A DNA stretch of 64,000 bases from Chlorops oryzae (GCA_020466095.1 CM035806.1:16074724-16138723), one strand, 5' to 3'; positions 1 through 10,985 are shown, counted from the first letter of the stretch. Made by a program: numbers and translations. The notes: generated from the letters alone by a model not told the origin.

Positions 1-152
1 CATTCAGACTTAGTACACACAGAGCTGCCGAAGTTCAAATTTGCGATCACCAAAATAATAATGTTACTATTTGAGAAACTTAGTCCTAATTTATTTTTAA
101 AATAACGGTCAATGCTTTGCGATATTCGATCTTATTGGTGGATGTCAATTGT

Positions 153-868
153 AAAGCGAACCCGACACGGTACTGAATTCAGTACTGAACGCTATATGTG
201 TATTAGTGAAATAGATGTGTATGCGTCTCACTTACAACGAGGGAAGCGATTCAGTACGCAAAATCCAAATCGTTTTGATTTTGCGTACTGAATGGCTGAA
301 TTCAGTAACGCGTATGCGCGACATACTGAATTCAGTAACTGAATTCATTTGAGAGAAAATTTTACGGCGAGACGACGTGATGGCGGACAACGATGATAAA
401 TCATTTATTTTGGAATTCATTGAAAAAACCTGAATTAATTTTTTTTTTTTTTAAACTTATGAAGACTTATTTTATGTATATACTTTTTAAATTATTTTTT
501 TAGTTTATTGAAAACTTAAATTAATTTTTTTATTTTCTTAAAAACAAAAAAATACTGAATTAATTTTTTTTTTTTTTTTCTTGAAAACCTATGAAGACTG
601 TTTTTTTTAAATTTTTTTAAAAGAAATTTAGCCAATTTTCATCCAATTCCTTTTTTTGTTTTTTTGTTTTTCGTTTTCCTTTTTTTTTTAATGCCACTAC
701 AACAGCCGCCAAAATTATTTTGTCCGCGTTTGACATTGTCGTCTGCACTCGTTGAAAACAAGCGGCAAATAATGAAGTATACTAAATTCAGTAACGTGTC
801 GACGTAAACATACTGAACACGTACGTATGAATTCAGTAGGCTATTCAGTACCGTGTCGGGTTCGCTTA
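153..868. repeat. Fold-back element with inverted ends (AAGCGAACCCGACACGG)
   Basis: The sequence AAGCGAACCCGACACGGTAC near 153 is repeated inverted at about 845-868. Between the ends are several copies of the word TACTGAATTCAGTA and long A/T runs. There is no coding potential. It lies in what would be an intron, or downstream sequence, of the partial SDR gene. No clear target duplication was seen. Confidence 0.6.
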
Positions 869-979
869 AGACTCGACAATATGACATTTCTCCTCTTGGA
901 TGCAAATTCTTATGGTTTTGATTTTGTTTCATCGCTTAAAAGTATCAAAACTTGTGAATATTTGATGGTGCTAATGCAC

Positions 980-1245
980 ATATCGCACCCCCCGGCAACT
1001 AAAGAGACACAACTCAAAATTTGTCACTCTCCCAAAATTGCGAAAAATAAAATGCATCGCAGTGTCAATCAAAGCAAGAAGATAGGCATTACGGCTCTTT
1101 TTTCGGCCTTTTGTAATAAAAATCGGCATATTTTTTGGCACTTTGTATGCGGGTGGAATTCCGGCGATGACGGTTGTATTTGCAATATTGTAATCAAAAT
1201 TCACATATTTTGAGTTGTGTCACTTTAGTTGCTGGGGTGCGAATC
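980..1245. mobile_element. MITE, family 1 copy A
   Basis: Inverted ends read GCAACTAAAG..ACACAACTC near 993-1015 and GAGTTGTGTCACTTTAGTTGC near 1212-1232, with outer TATCGCACC/GGGTGCGA. The core word ATGCATCGCAGTGTCAATCA and the phrase ending in TTCGGCCTTTT recur in the element at 10731-10985, so the two are the same family. Open frames here are by-products of the repeat. Confidence 0.7.
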
Positions 1246-1424
1246 ATCCGGCGAATGCTGGTTGTAGTTTGAATTATTTGAAGTAAACTTATTTTTTTTC
1301 CAAAATTAATTTTTTCCCACACTTATTTTTGGTGTATAAAAAAAATACAGAAAAAATACGTTCAAAAATCATTTCGCTTAGAACTTTTTGAAAGACCCTC
1401 AATCAGTTTTCAATATCCACTTAC

Positions 1425-2207
1425 ATTTCTACAAAATTGCGAACGGATTCCAAGGAAGCCAAGTCCAATTGCCGACAGTAAATATTCTTATTGCGCGTGG
1501 CCTGGACAATATCATGTCGTGCCTTCAGAAAGAAATTAAATATTATTTTCTATAATTTGAAAAAAAAAAAAAAACCAAAAAAAAATGTTTTTTTTTTTTA
1601 TATAATCTATCTGACTGACTTGTTCAGCTTTCTGCATATCCCGACAAGCCATATAAACAATAGCACCGCGATTAGCTAGTTCGCGTGCAGTCACTTTACC
1701 AATACCACAATTCGCTCCAGTCACGATGACGATCTGCGAAAAATATTTTTGCCAAATTTAGTTAACAATCACTCTGCTAAGAAATAAACAATCCAAGCTC
1801 TTCCATATGGCTCGGCAATTTACCTTTCCATCGATTCTATTATTTTTCGTATAGGAGCCACCTTGCATATAATCTCTAAAAGATAAACAAAAAAGCAAAA
1901 TACATGCATGCATATATAAATAAATGAAAATGAATATATTAGGGGTATTCACAAAGGCTTGTTAAAAACGTTGGAAAGTCGGAAAATCGGAAAATTGCGA
2001 CTTCTTCAAAAATTTTAAAACTTTTTTCGTATCTTGCACAACTTTTTAAGCATTTAAAATTTTCCGATTTTCCGACTTTCCTACTTTCCGACACCTTTGT
2101 GAATACCCCTATTGTGAATCATAAACGAATGACTGCACCCACCTGAGGCATTTCAGGCCAAAATATCCCAAAACAAGGACAACTGCCCAGCAAAGAAGGC
2201 ATACCAT
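1425..2207 (-). CDS. Retinol-dehydrogenase-like SDR, 5' part only (gene runs off the window)
   Basis: NAD(P)-dependent short-chain dehydrogenase of the RDH11/12/13 type. Coding exons on the minus strand are 2207-2143 (start ATG, short hydrophobic N-terminus beginning [17 protein letters not shown]), 1875-1824 ([18 protein letters not shown]), 1733-1620 ([13 protein letters not shown], the Rossmann TGxxxGxG motif) and 1522-1425. These sizes (65, 52, 114, 98 nt) nearly match the first four exons of the complete paralogue at 3361-4874 (71, 52, 114, 98), with the same phases. The next expected exon (LDILINNAG region) is absent from 1-1424, which is repeat sequence, so it lies outside the window or is lost. 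Intron 1 contains a MITE. The N-terminal hydrophobic stretch suggests a membrane anchor, as in RDH11-13. Substrate is not predictable. Confidence 0.85.
1941..2110. mobile_element. MITE in SDR intron 1 (AGGGGTATTCACAAAGG ends)
   Basis: Perfect 17-bp inverted ends at 1941-1957 and 2094-2110 are flanked by direct ATT on both sides (1938-1940, 2111-2113), a 3-bp target duplication as made by PIF/Harbinger elements. The interior is largely palindromic, with repeats of TTTCCGATTTTCCGAC. Confidence 0.8.
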
Positions 2208-2363
2208 GGTTTTTTTTTTATCGCTTCGTTAATGACAATTAACAATAATTATTTCTTTTTTTAACAAATCCGTTTTTTTTTTTTTGATTTTTTTTTTTCT
2301 TTTTTTTGTTTGTTTAGGGCACAGAAAGTCACGTATCTGAAGCTCTATTCCCCGAGACGTTTT

Positions 2364-2404
2364 GAATGATGAGATACGTTTTAATTGTACACAAATATTT
2401 ATAG
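2364..2404 (-). promoter_or_regulatory. Candidate core promoter of the first SDR gene
   Basis: Read on the minus strand, CTATAAATA at 2404-2396 is followed about 30 bases later by TCATTC (2369-2364), a fit to the fly initiator. The start codon lies 157 bases further down at 2207. This is motif spacing only; no transcript evidence is available. Confidence 0.4.
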
Positions 2405-3090
2405 GCGGCAGTTCGCCGAATTCGAAAAAGAGCTTTTGCTCTCAGCTATGCTCAGAGGTTTCTATTTTAATTGAAGTAAATGAATTTTATGTGTTTTTTC
2501 GTTTGGGCTTCGATGGGTTTTAACGTTGCTTTTATCGTTGCTGATAAGATTGTGCCGGCAAATGAAATATTATTCGTACTAAGCTGAAATGAAATTTCCA
2601 CAAAAACATAAAGAATAAGTAACGAGGAGAGGACGTTCAGTTCTTCTAAAAAAAAAAAAAACCGTACAAAAAAGAGCGTACAAGTTTCTCTAAAGCTTAT
2701 CACAACGACAGAGAGCGTAGGACAGAGAGCAGAGGGACAGAGGGAGAGAGAGAGAGAGCAAGACTTACAATTGGCAAGAGTCGACTACAAACTTGCTTAA
2801 AGTCGAATCCGCAGACTTGGTGAAAATTTAGAAATTTTTGAAAATAAATTAGACTTTAAATTCAAATTCATAAATAATAAATATTCACAGTTGAGCGAAT
2901 ATTCGGATCATGTGATTTCGGAGTTTTTGATATCGTAAGGTACAAATTATATATATAAAATATATATATATATATGTGTATCTTTAAAATTATACAATTT
3001 TGTTATTTGACCTTTTAGTTATTCACAACTTTTGAATTATTATTCGGGCTTAAGATCCTTCATTTTCACTTTTGATTGTGAAAAATAATC
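2405..3090. other. Intergenic, no gene seen
   Basis: AT-rich spacer between the two SDR genes. It holds a short GA-rich run near 2735-2762 and an AT dinucleotide stretch near 2948-2976. No exon with splice signals or conserved protein was recognised. Confidence 0.6.
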
Positions 3091-3245
3091 AGCCCTATTA
3101 TGATTGTCGACTACTGATAGAGAATCGAAAAAGTTCTATCTTCGACAAAAAATTTTAATTTTCCACATACTAGAAAATGAAAAATTTTAGTCGACGATAG
3201 AAATTTTTCGATTCTCTATCAGTAGTCGACAATCATAATAGGGGT
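3091..3245. mobile_element. Palindromic MITE (CCCTATTATGATTGTCGAC ends)
   Basis: Long inverted arms, about 45 bases each, start CCCTATTATGATTGTCGAC at 3093 and end with the complement at about 3243. Most of the element can fold into one hairpin. It has no coding content. It sits just downstream of the complete SDR gene. Confidence 0.75.
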
Positions 3246-3360
3246 GAATAATTTTTGATTAAAAAAAATCTTTAAATTTTATATATAATATTATTTGATT
3301 TTCAACAAGCGTTTCAAGCTTCAATATAACAAAGTGAGTTTTAAAAAACTTGTGAATTGC

Positions 3361-4874
3361 TTAAATTATTTGTTCCTCGAGTTTAGTCAATTTGACGCTT
3401 TCGTTCCATAGCCATTTTGCCATCTCATCATCTGTAGCAACCGTTGCAACCTCTTTCAATTTACAGTCACTAAAGTACATGCCAGAGACCTGCTCCAAAT
3501 CGGGATCCAAAGCTGCATAGAGTGTCGTTTGTGCTCCATTGACCGGTGTTTTTAGGACAAGCCAAATCAGTGGAGCAAATACGAATCTTTAAACGAAAAA
3601 AAAATTAAATACATGAAGAAATTTGTTTGTCGAAACAAAATCAAAGAAAATTACTTTAAAAGTTTATTATTATAAGAAGGCATATGTCTTCCGAGTTCCG
3701 TGTACACAATACCGGGATGCAGAGAGTTGACAGTTACTCCAGTGCCTTAAAGATGGAAGTTTTTCAAATTAAATGAATTAAAAAAGGTGGGAAATTTTTT
3801 TTTTTTTACCTTTTAAACGCCGTGAGAGCTCTCTTGTAAAGAGTACATTTGCTAATTTACTTTGGCAATAAGCTGCACGTGGTTCATACGATTTTAGACT
3901 ATTTAAATCATCTTTCTTAATTATACCTCTCTTATGACCCAGACTCGATACAACGACAATGCGACTTGGTGCTGAAATCTACAAACTTTCAAAATTGCAA
4001 AGCGCATTTGTATTTCAATGGGATTCAATCAATTTTACCTTCAATGAGTCCAATAGTAGATTGGTCAACAGAAAGTGACCCAAATGGTTAACACCGATCT
4101 GCATTTCAAAACCATCTTCGGTGTACATATATGGACAACGCATGATTCCAGCATTGTTTATTAATATATCAAGACGATTCTGTTCGTTCTTGAAACTGAA
4201 AGCAATTTATGAGAGTAATTATTATTAAATTTCTGATTCTGTGTGTCCTAAAAGTTGAACGAAATTTTTTTTGTTGTCCATTTTCATCATCAATAAATAA
4301 ATAAATAAAATAAAATAAAATAAATGCTACTCACGCTTCTACGAAATTTCGGACAGACTTTAAGGAAGCCAAATCCAAATGGAGACAATGAACATTCTGA
4401 TTATGCGTAGTTTGAACAATATCTTGACGTGCCTTAAAAGATAATAGAGAATATGTGAAAACAGAGCCATCTACAATTCGAATGAACTTCTTTAAGGGTC
4501 TTCCATACCAGTTCAGCCTTTTCCATATCACGACAAGCCATATAAACTATAGCGCCACGATTTGCCAATTCGTGTGCCGTCTCCTTGCCGATACCGCAGT
4601 TCGCTCCTGTCACAATAACAACCTGAAAGATTTAAGATTCAATTTTCATCGAACGATCAGGACGATTGTAATTGACTTACCTTGCCATCGATGCGATTGT
4701 TTTTAGTATATTTACCACCTTGCATGTATTTTCTAGAAATTTGAAAATTATTCTTTAAATAATAAGTTCATCATTCTGGCACACTCTAGTAGTATCTATA
4801 GACCTTAGCTTCTTCGAACCCAAATAGATGATGGCGATGATTACTCCACAGCAAACGGTGCCAGTATAGCCCAT
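3361..4874 (-). CDS. Retinol-dehydrogenase-like short-chain dehydrogenase (complete, 8 exons, 325 aa)
   Basis: Exons on the minus strand: 4874-4804, 4732-4681, 4622-4509, 4432-4335, 4195-4039, 3978-3810, 3745-3655 and 3586-3361. Joined they give 978 nt in frame to TAA at 3363-3361. Visible features: hydrophobic N-terminus (residues 1-19), cofactor motif TGANCGIG at 46-53, NNAG at 125-128, catalytic Ser in VVVSS at 175/176, and the YCQSK catalytic Tyr/Lys pair at 201/205. This is the full Asn-Ser-Tyr-Lys set of an active classical SDR. By family it should reduce or oxidise retinoid or other lipid carbonyls at a membrane. The tandem copy upstream (1425-2207) shares exon sizes and phases, so the pair is a local duplication. 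The first donor (AAG|GTCTAT) is weak but its counterpart in the paralogue is at the same place. Confidence 0.92.
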
Positions 4875-5253
4875 TACTTTTATTCAATTATTTATTTTTT
4901 TTAATTTTTTTCTTCCAGAATTTCTTGCGCTACGTCTTTCTAATTCCTTTCGCTTTTCGTTTGCCGTATTCAGTATTCAATTGCAATGCGCATTAAATGT
5001 GTACTTCTTCGCTAGTCTATTTCTTACATATGAATGTGTAAACAGTTCGCGAAAATATGCGGCGTTTCTTTCTATTTGTTTTTGTTTAAACTTTAAACCG
5101 AATTTAATTGAATTCACGAAATTCGCATAACAAACTTAAGAATTGTAATCGAAAATTCAAAAAACACCCCTGAAGTAAATGTCAGTGGTTGTCGAGTCAC
5201 TCTTGGACTAGAGACTTTGTCACCAGTTTGGTATTGACAGTTTCGTATGTATT
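4875..5253. other. Upstream spacer of the complete SDR gene
   Basis: Presumed promoter and 5' UTR region of the minus-strand SDR. No convincing TATA/initiator pair was found. Nothing else is recognised. Confidence 0.4.
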
Positions 5254-5650
5254 CCCAGCAGGAAAAATGTAACCCTGACAGAATCGATGATGTCAGAGGG
5301 TGACTTTGGAGCCGGCATGCATGACATTTCGTATGACATTTGTGCACAAACTCGAGCAATTCCATCCACAGACGAACGTGCCCGAACGAAAATGCCAAAA
5401 GTTGAATATTTTCAATTTCATGCAGGCCGAGCCACGAGCATGCTCGAATGTGGTTCAGCCACTTAATCGTCTGTCTATTTATAGAAATAATTTTACAAGC
5501 TGCCAAGTCTTTCCTGAGTGCAGGTCACTCCCTTTCGTTTTTCCTCTTTGTATATTTGGAAAATTTTTAAAATTGTTTTTGAATTTTTTTTTACCTCAGC
5601 GAGGAATCAAACATGACCCGACGCCACGGAGCGCTGCCAATCATTTAGAT
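5254..5650. mobile_element. Truncated CCCAGC-ended element with tRNA-like 3' module
   Basis: Begins CCCAGCAGGAAAAATGT at 5254 and aligns by eye with the element at 52998-53524 (shared phrases include GTGAC, CATGCATGACA, the AAAATTTTTAAAA stretch and GCCTCAGC.AGG). No GCTGGG end was found, so it is 3' truncated. Near 5593-5645, on the minus strand, GTTTGATTCCTCG fits a tRNA B box, with a diverged A-box-like region before it. An open frame across it is not a gene. Confidence 0.55.
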
Positions 5651-5689
5651 TAACTTATTACATTAATGGTGGAGAAAATCGAACTTTAG

Positions 5690-5832
5690 AGGCTGTCCAT
5701 TAATTACGAAAGGGAGATTTTGACCATTTCAATGTAAGCATATTTAAGCATAAATCAGACTCCGATGTAAGCGAGCATAAGATTTTTCGAAACCCCCTCC
5801 CCCTTTGATGCTTACGTAATTAATGGACGGAT
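5690..5832. mobile_element. Short MITE (GTCCATTAATTACG ends)
   Basis: GTCCATTAATTACG near 5695 and its inverted copy CGTAATTAATGGAC at 5815-5828 bound a 0.14-kb element without coding content. The target duplication is unclear. Confidence 0.65.
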
Positions 5833-5867
5833 AATGGGATTAGACACTTTTTTGATCATGTCCACAG

Positions 5868-6270
5868 CATGATACAAGAAAACAAGATAGCGCCACTTCA
5901 GTACCGCTATTTTGAGGCTCTCTTTGAGAGCCGAAAATTGAGTTTGTGACGTCACTGAGCGAGAAATTGTTGGGGAACGTGTCCAAACTACGTGAACCAT
6001 TTTTTACTACTTTTTACCCCCTCCCCGCCCCCCTCGGTGACAATCCGTAGAATAATTTAAGTGACCAATTTGTCCAAGTGTAGTACTTTCAGGACCCCCC
6101 TCCCCCCCCTAAAAGGGTCACGTAGTTTGGACACGTTCCCTTGTTGTTTCCCATGCTATTCAAAAAAGTAAAAAGCCGGTTTAACATGGGAAACAACAAC
6201 AACGAATCGCAATTTTGAGTTTGTGACGTTTCCTCTCTCAAGTGGCGCTATCTTGTTTTCTTGTATCATG
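5868..6270. mobile_element. hAT-like MITE with 8-bp target duplication GTCCACAG
   Basis: Inverted ends begin CATGATACAAGAAAACAAGA at 5868 and end with the complement at 6270, about 30 bases matching. Exact direct repeats GTCCACAG flank it at 5860-5867 and 6271-6278, the 8-bp duplication typical of hAT elements. A second element (5973-6140) and a smaller palindrome (TTGTTTCCCATG at about 6144 with CATGGGAAACAA near 6190) lie inside it. Confidence 0.85.
5973..6140. mobile_element. Nested MITE (GGGAACGTGTCC ends)
   Basis: Inverted ends GGGAACGTGTCCAAACTACG at 5973 and its complement ending at 6140. TTGTTG occurs immediately on both sides (5967-5972 and 6141-6146). It is inserted inside the hAT-like element at 5868-6270, so it is the younger insertion. 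The middle is C-rich (runs of CCCC). Confidence 0.75.
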
Positions 6271-6278
6271 GTCCACAG

Positions 6279-7098
6279 TAAGTTTCTGCAGTCTGTATAT
6301 CTAGTTCTTTTGTCTGTGTTGTAACAGTGATGACATAGGGGTCAATTTGCTCCGCATTTACTGCAGGGGCTAAATACGGTGCGAGAAAGAGATATGATAG
6401 AACGACAAAGGGGGGAAAGAGAAAGCTCGAGTGATGAGATAAGAGAGAGAGAAAGTGAGAGAGGGACTGTAAAATGCTGAGAATAAAGAACGAAAACACA
6501 ACAAAAGGCCACAAAAAAGCTTTAAAGCAAAATGTACAACTGTGTGGCAGTGTTCGATCAAAGTAGACGCTACACTCAAAGTAGATAATTTTATTGAAAG
6601 TTTTATCAATACATATAATTGAGGAGAAAAGTAATTTTGATTTTTATTTAAAATATTTTTCCAAACAATTTTAATTGAATTCAAAGATTGAATAGAAATT
6701 TCAATGAATGGAAGATGTTAAAATGTTATTTTAAATTATTTGAAGAAAATTAATCGAGGATTTTGAAAGCATTTTGCAGAGGATTTGCATTTTAGGCAAT
6801 TATATAATATATCAATAATAATTTTTAAACATACACCTCTAGAACTGTTAGAATGAATGAAATCATTTATACAAAAATAATTTCGATAGACGTAATCAGT
6901 TTATAATTTAAAAGTGCTGTTAGCAGCTAAAGCTTGTTGCTCTTTATAGCATTGCCATACATACATATTTTGACTTAGACTCCACCCAAACATGGAAATT
7001 CCAAAAATAATAAAATTGAAACAAGCCGTTGAAAATAATTTTATAGGTACTCCCAAAATAATGGAGCGATAAGTGAAAACAATAATTGTACTTATAGG
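6279..7098. other. Intergenic spacer, no gene seen
   Basis: AT-rich region upstream of the first serpin, with a purine-rich AGAGAGAGAAAG stretch near 6440-6470 (GAGA-like on this strand). Open frames on either strand here lack splice context or family similarity. Confidence 0.5.
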
Positions 7099-7108
7099 TA
7101 TATAAAAA
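7099..7108 (+). promoter_or_regulatory. Candidate TATA box of serpin gene 1
   Basis: TATATAAAAA lies just 12-20 bases before the first in-frame ATG (7120). If it is used, transcription would begin near 7130 and the ATG at 7174 would be the first in the mRNA. No good initiator was seen, so this is a motif-level call. Confidence 0.35.
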
Positions 7109-7119
7109 TTTATCTGCTG

Positions 7120-9491
7120 ATGAGTCACAAAAGTATTCAACATATTGGACACCAGCTATGCAAACCGAACCAAATGCCAACAATTGAAAAGCTGGCTGTC
7201 ATACGAACGCCGAGAGCCATACTAAGCGGTCGAATTGCTTGGCAAGAGACGTTGAAATTATTAATAATCAGTATTCTAATTGCCCTACTACATTCGAATT
7301 CATTGACTTCGATAGCCATGTCTGATGTCAACGAAGAATTTGCTCGCAACGGTGCCGTTTTCACAACGGACTTATTCGACCAGATCAGCTCCGGAGATTT
7401 CAAGGAAAACGTCATCTTTTCACCTTTTTCAATACAGGCTTGCCTGGCTTTGGCTTTTGCTGGTGCGAATGGCGAGACAGCAAATGAGATCGCTAGAGTT
7501 ATGAAATACAATTCGAACGTTCAATCTGAAGTAGCAAAGGCATTCCAATCCGTTCTGGGCAAATACGAATCTTCGGCACTTTTGAAAATCGCCAATAAAA
7601 TATACGTGAAAAACGATGAGAAAATCAAAGAACCCTACCAACGATCACTGAAGGAACATTATTTCGCCGAAGCCGAAGCAGTTAATTTCGCTGATAATGT
7701 CAATACAGCGAATTCCATCAATTCATGGATAGAGTCCAAAACGAATAATAAAATTAAGGATCTGATATCAGCTGGTGATTTGGATATTAATACGAGACTG
7801 GTTCTACTCAATGCGATACATTTTAAAGGAGATTGGCAAACGAAATTCGATTCCGATCGTACCATTAAAGATAATTTTTGGCTTAACGAAAATGATTCCA
7901 TTAAAATTCAATACATGCAGCAGAAAACTAAAGTCAATTATGGTCATTTTCCGGAATTGGAATGTACCGCTATAGAGATGCCATACAAGGATTCTGATCT
8001 ATCCATGCTTGTGTTACTTCCCAATGAACGAAATGGCCTGAAAGCACTAGTCGAGAAATTGAAAACCAAAAATTTTGTTGACTTGGCTGCGGAAATGTTC
8101 AACGAAGAAGTTCAAATCAAATTTCCCAAATTCAAAGTTGAATTCTCATTTGACTTGACGGAGGCCCTGAAACAGGTATGTATGTGTGAACCTATTTGTC
8201 TGTATGAAGAGGTTATTGTTTTTTTTTTTTTTTTTGCAATTACTCACAAGTGTTCGGTCTGTAGGTAAACATAAAAATGTTTTGTCGATGATGTATTCAA
8301 ATTTTCCAAATAGCTATGATGAATCGGATGCATCATTGTTCATCGATTGATGATTTATGATATCGTTGAGACACCCACTTCAGTTGTAATCTTATCTAGG
8401 GGTTTTTTTTTTTTGCATTGGAATTCAAAGTTCATAATTTTTATTTATTATTCGTTGTAAAGTTTAAGATTTCATAATTGAGCTATGACCTAAATCATCC
8501 GTTCGTCGGGTGTAAATGGGTGCTAGCGAACTGTAGTTTTCTCTAAAGTTTCGTGTCATAGCAATGACATCATCGCATGAAGAAAGTTTTTTGTTTGGGA
8601 ATTACAAAATAAGCGCATTTCCATAGGTGGGCGCAGTCCGTTACTCCGTTACTCCGTTACTAACGGAAGTTACTTTCCGGGTAACGGAGTAACGCTTTCG
8701 CTACATTTTAAAAACAGTAACGGATTCTGTAACTTCCGTTGCAATTAAAAACTTCCGCTACTTCCGAAGATGTTGCTGAAATAAAACATAAGAATTTGTT
8801 CTTTTAATTTTTGTTATCCTAAAATAAAATGTTTTTTAATTTATTTTTTTTTTTCTGAATACAGTGATCCCAAATGGGAATATACGGTCTATTGTCATCG
8901 TCCCCCTCTCGAATTCACCTCGTACAATAGCTACTTATTTTAGAAATTTTTCCTTTTAAGTAACGGTAACGCTATTGTAACTTCCGTTACCTATTTTAAT
9001 AAAGAAACCGAATAACGGTAACTGAGTTATATTTTTTATGAAGTAACGACAAGTAGCGGAAGTTACATTTTTGAGTAACGGTGCCCACCTATGCGCATTT
9101 CTAATTACTCTTATTCATTTATTTTATAATTTTTTTTTTTTTTTTTTTAGCTTGGTTTGAAACAAATCTTCCACAACTCGGCCGATTTTTCCAATATGCT
9201 CGAGTCAGCAGAAAATTTAGCGGTATCGAAAGTCCTTCACAAAGCCTTTATCGAAGTCAACGAAGAGGGCACTGAAGCAGCTGCGGCGACTGGTAATTTA
9301 TATTCAATTGTTTTTATTTTATTCAAAGATTTCTTAATTTGGTTATTTTTTTGTGTTCTTCAGCAATAATTATGCTAAGATGTCTTATGATGCCAATGGA
9401 ATTTAATGCTGATCATCCATTCCTGTACGTAATTTGGAACAGAAAAAACATTCTATTCGCTGGAGCATTCGTCAATGCTTCAAAGGCCTGA
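7120..9491 (+). CDS. Serpin 1, serine protease inhibitor (3 exons, 441 aa or 423 aa)
   Basis: Exons 7120-8175, 9151-9292 and 9364-9491 (TGA). The translation shows the full serpin fold. NVIFSPFSI marks the helix-B region, and the shutter and breach segments are present. The hinge [10 protein letters not shown] lies at the end of exon 2, and the C-terminal block DHPFLYVIW...FAGAFVN in exon 3. The hinge is Ala-rich and canonical, so an inhibitory serpin is expected. The reactive loop after the hinge reads [14 protein letters not shown]. Counting 17 residues from the hinge Glu puts Cys at P1, while aligning from the C-terminal side with serpin 2 puts Arg there; the loop is one residue shorter than in serpin 2. 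A hydrophobic segment, [13 protein letters not shown], precedes MSDVNEEF, compatible with a secretion signal. The start may be 7120 or, with the TATA at 7099, 7174; a start at 7318 would give an intracellular form. Intron 1 carries a hAT-like MITE. Positions 7408-7893 are almost identical to serpin 2. Confidence 0.9.
8622..9093. mobile_element. hAT-like MITE in serpin 1 intron 1 (TSD CGCATTTC)
   Basis: Inverted ends CATAGGTGGGC at 8622 and GCCCACCTATG ending at 9093, with exact 8-bp direct repeats CGCATTTC at 8614-8621 and 9094-9101. The interior is packed with variants of GTTACTCCG / AACGGAAGTTAC. It is non-coding. Confidence 0.85.
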
Positions 9492-10265
9492 TTTTTTTGT
9501 TTTTTGTTTTTTTAGAAATTTATTTATCAAATTTCTTGGCCTTAATATGTTAATGTTAATGTTAATGTAAACGAAATCGCTCAAATTTAAATGAGTTGAT
9601 ATTTTTTTTTTATAAGGTTTGTTCTTTTTGTACCTACTTTTTTTCAATATTCCATTGGATGTGATAGAAATCAATTGCAAAGTTATCTTGAATTATAAAT
9701 TGGTCCAAAGGTCGTGACGAATTCGTTTTGCCCCAGTTTTTTTTTTTTATCATTTCATTTCATTTCGATATATAATAATTATGAAATCGAAAATTAGGTA
9801 GAAATAATTTCCGTTAAACGGTTCATTTTATGGTACTTTATCGAAATTTCCTTAATCTATCAATTTGAAATTTACTTTTAAAATGAAGTCGTGACGATGT
9901 CGATGCCAGTGAATTTATTTGTTTATTATTTGGTTATTCATCAATAAATGAATTCGGCAGTAATATGTGATCTTTTTCATGACTGAAATTTCACATTATC
10001 ATTATTTTTTATTTATGATTGTCTAGAATCAGTCAGAAAAATATTAAAATAATATTGAAAATAATCGATCCATAATAGGATCATTTTCCTATCTGAGATT
10101 CGAAATTCATGTTCTTTGCATTGATTCAAATCATGCAAAATTATTTCAAAAATTAATTATAATTATTTGTTAGAAATAAATATGATTTGATTAAAACAAT
10201 ATATTGAAAATAAAATTATTAAAAATACAAAATAAAATAAAAATAATATAATATATATATATATC
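9492..10265. other. Spacer downstream of serpin 1, no gene seen
   Basis: Includes the 3' end of the serpin transcript region. A small tandem of ATGTTA (about four units) lies near 9547-9570 and an AT dinucleotide run near 10248-10264. No further serpin exon or alternative reactive-loop exon was found by eye. Confidence 0.5.
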
Positions 10266-10492
10266 AGGTGTGTGATTGGATTCCCGGGAATTCATTTCCC
10301 CGGGAAATTGAAATAAATACTCGGGAATTTAAATATGTTCGAAATTTTTTAATTCGAAAATTTTATCGTATAGCCGCTCTTTTGTTTTTGACAATGTCAT
10401 TTCTTTCAAAATTTCCATACATTCTTCAAAATATTGGAGGAACGAAATTCCCTTTCCCCAAAATTTTGGGAAAGGGAATCCAATCACATGCC
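10266..10492. mobile_element. MITE (TGTGATTGGATTCCC ends)
   Basis: TGTGATTGGATTCCC near 10271 and GGGAATCCAATCACA at 10474-10488 are inverted copies bounding about 0.23 kb. Internal words CCGGGAAATT and CCCAAAATTTTGGG add palindromy. A diverged relative may lie near 21228-21330 (GTGATTGCTTTCG...CCCGGGGAAAGG). Confidence 0.65.
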
Positions 10493-10730
10493 CGTATATA
10501 AGACAATCCTGAAAATGTTGAGAAGTCGTCGAAACGTTCGGAAGAAAAAACTGCATTTTTACCTACTTTTCTATCCCAGCTAGAATTTTTGGAAATCTTT
10601 GATCGAAAGCGAGTCTTTTTAGAATCGCCTTTCTAATTAAAATAATCCAATGTGCGCTTGTTTTCTGATCAGAAATGATATATTTTTGCCGGGAGAAAAT
10701 GCAACCCTGAGGTTTTACAAGCAAAAAACC

Positions 10731-10985
10731 ATATCGCACCTCCTCTTCTAAGGTGACACAACTCAAAATTTCTCATTTTTCAGAAAACGCAAAAAACAAA
10801 ATGCATCGCAGTGTCAATCAAAGCAAGACGAAAGGCATTACGGCTTTTTTTCGGCCTTTTATAATAGGAAAAACGGAATGGAATTTTTCCTGCAGGTAGA
10901 CAGGTGACTTAGGAACAAGATCCACATCATAACTCAAAATTCAAAGATTTTGAGTTGTGTCACTTTAGAAGAGGAGGTGCGATAT
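10731..10985. mobile_element. MITE, family 1 copy B
   Basis: Perfect outer ends ATATCGCACCTCC at 10731 and GGAGGTGCGATAT ending at 10985. Inner arms continue GTGACACAACTCAAAAT / ATTTTGAGTTGTGTCAC. It shares its core with the element at 980-1245. Confidence 0.8.

Noticed and set aside
827..1213. 128-codon plus-strand frame
   Set aside because: It spans the end of a fold-back element and a MITE, has no domain, and its core is repeated in the non-coding copy at 10731-10985.
5114..5653. Overlapping frames of 117-130 codons on both strands
   Set aside because: They lie in the truncated CCCAGC type 2 relative; no similarity and no splice context.
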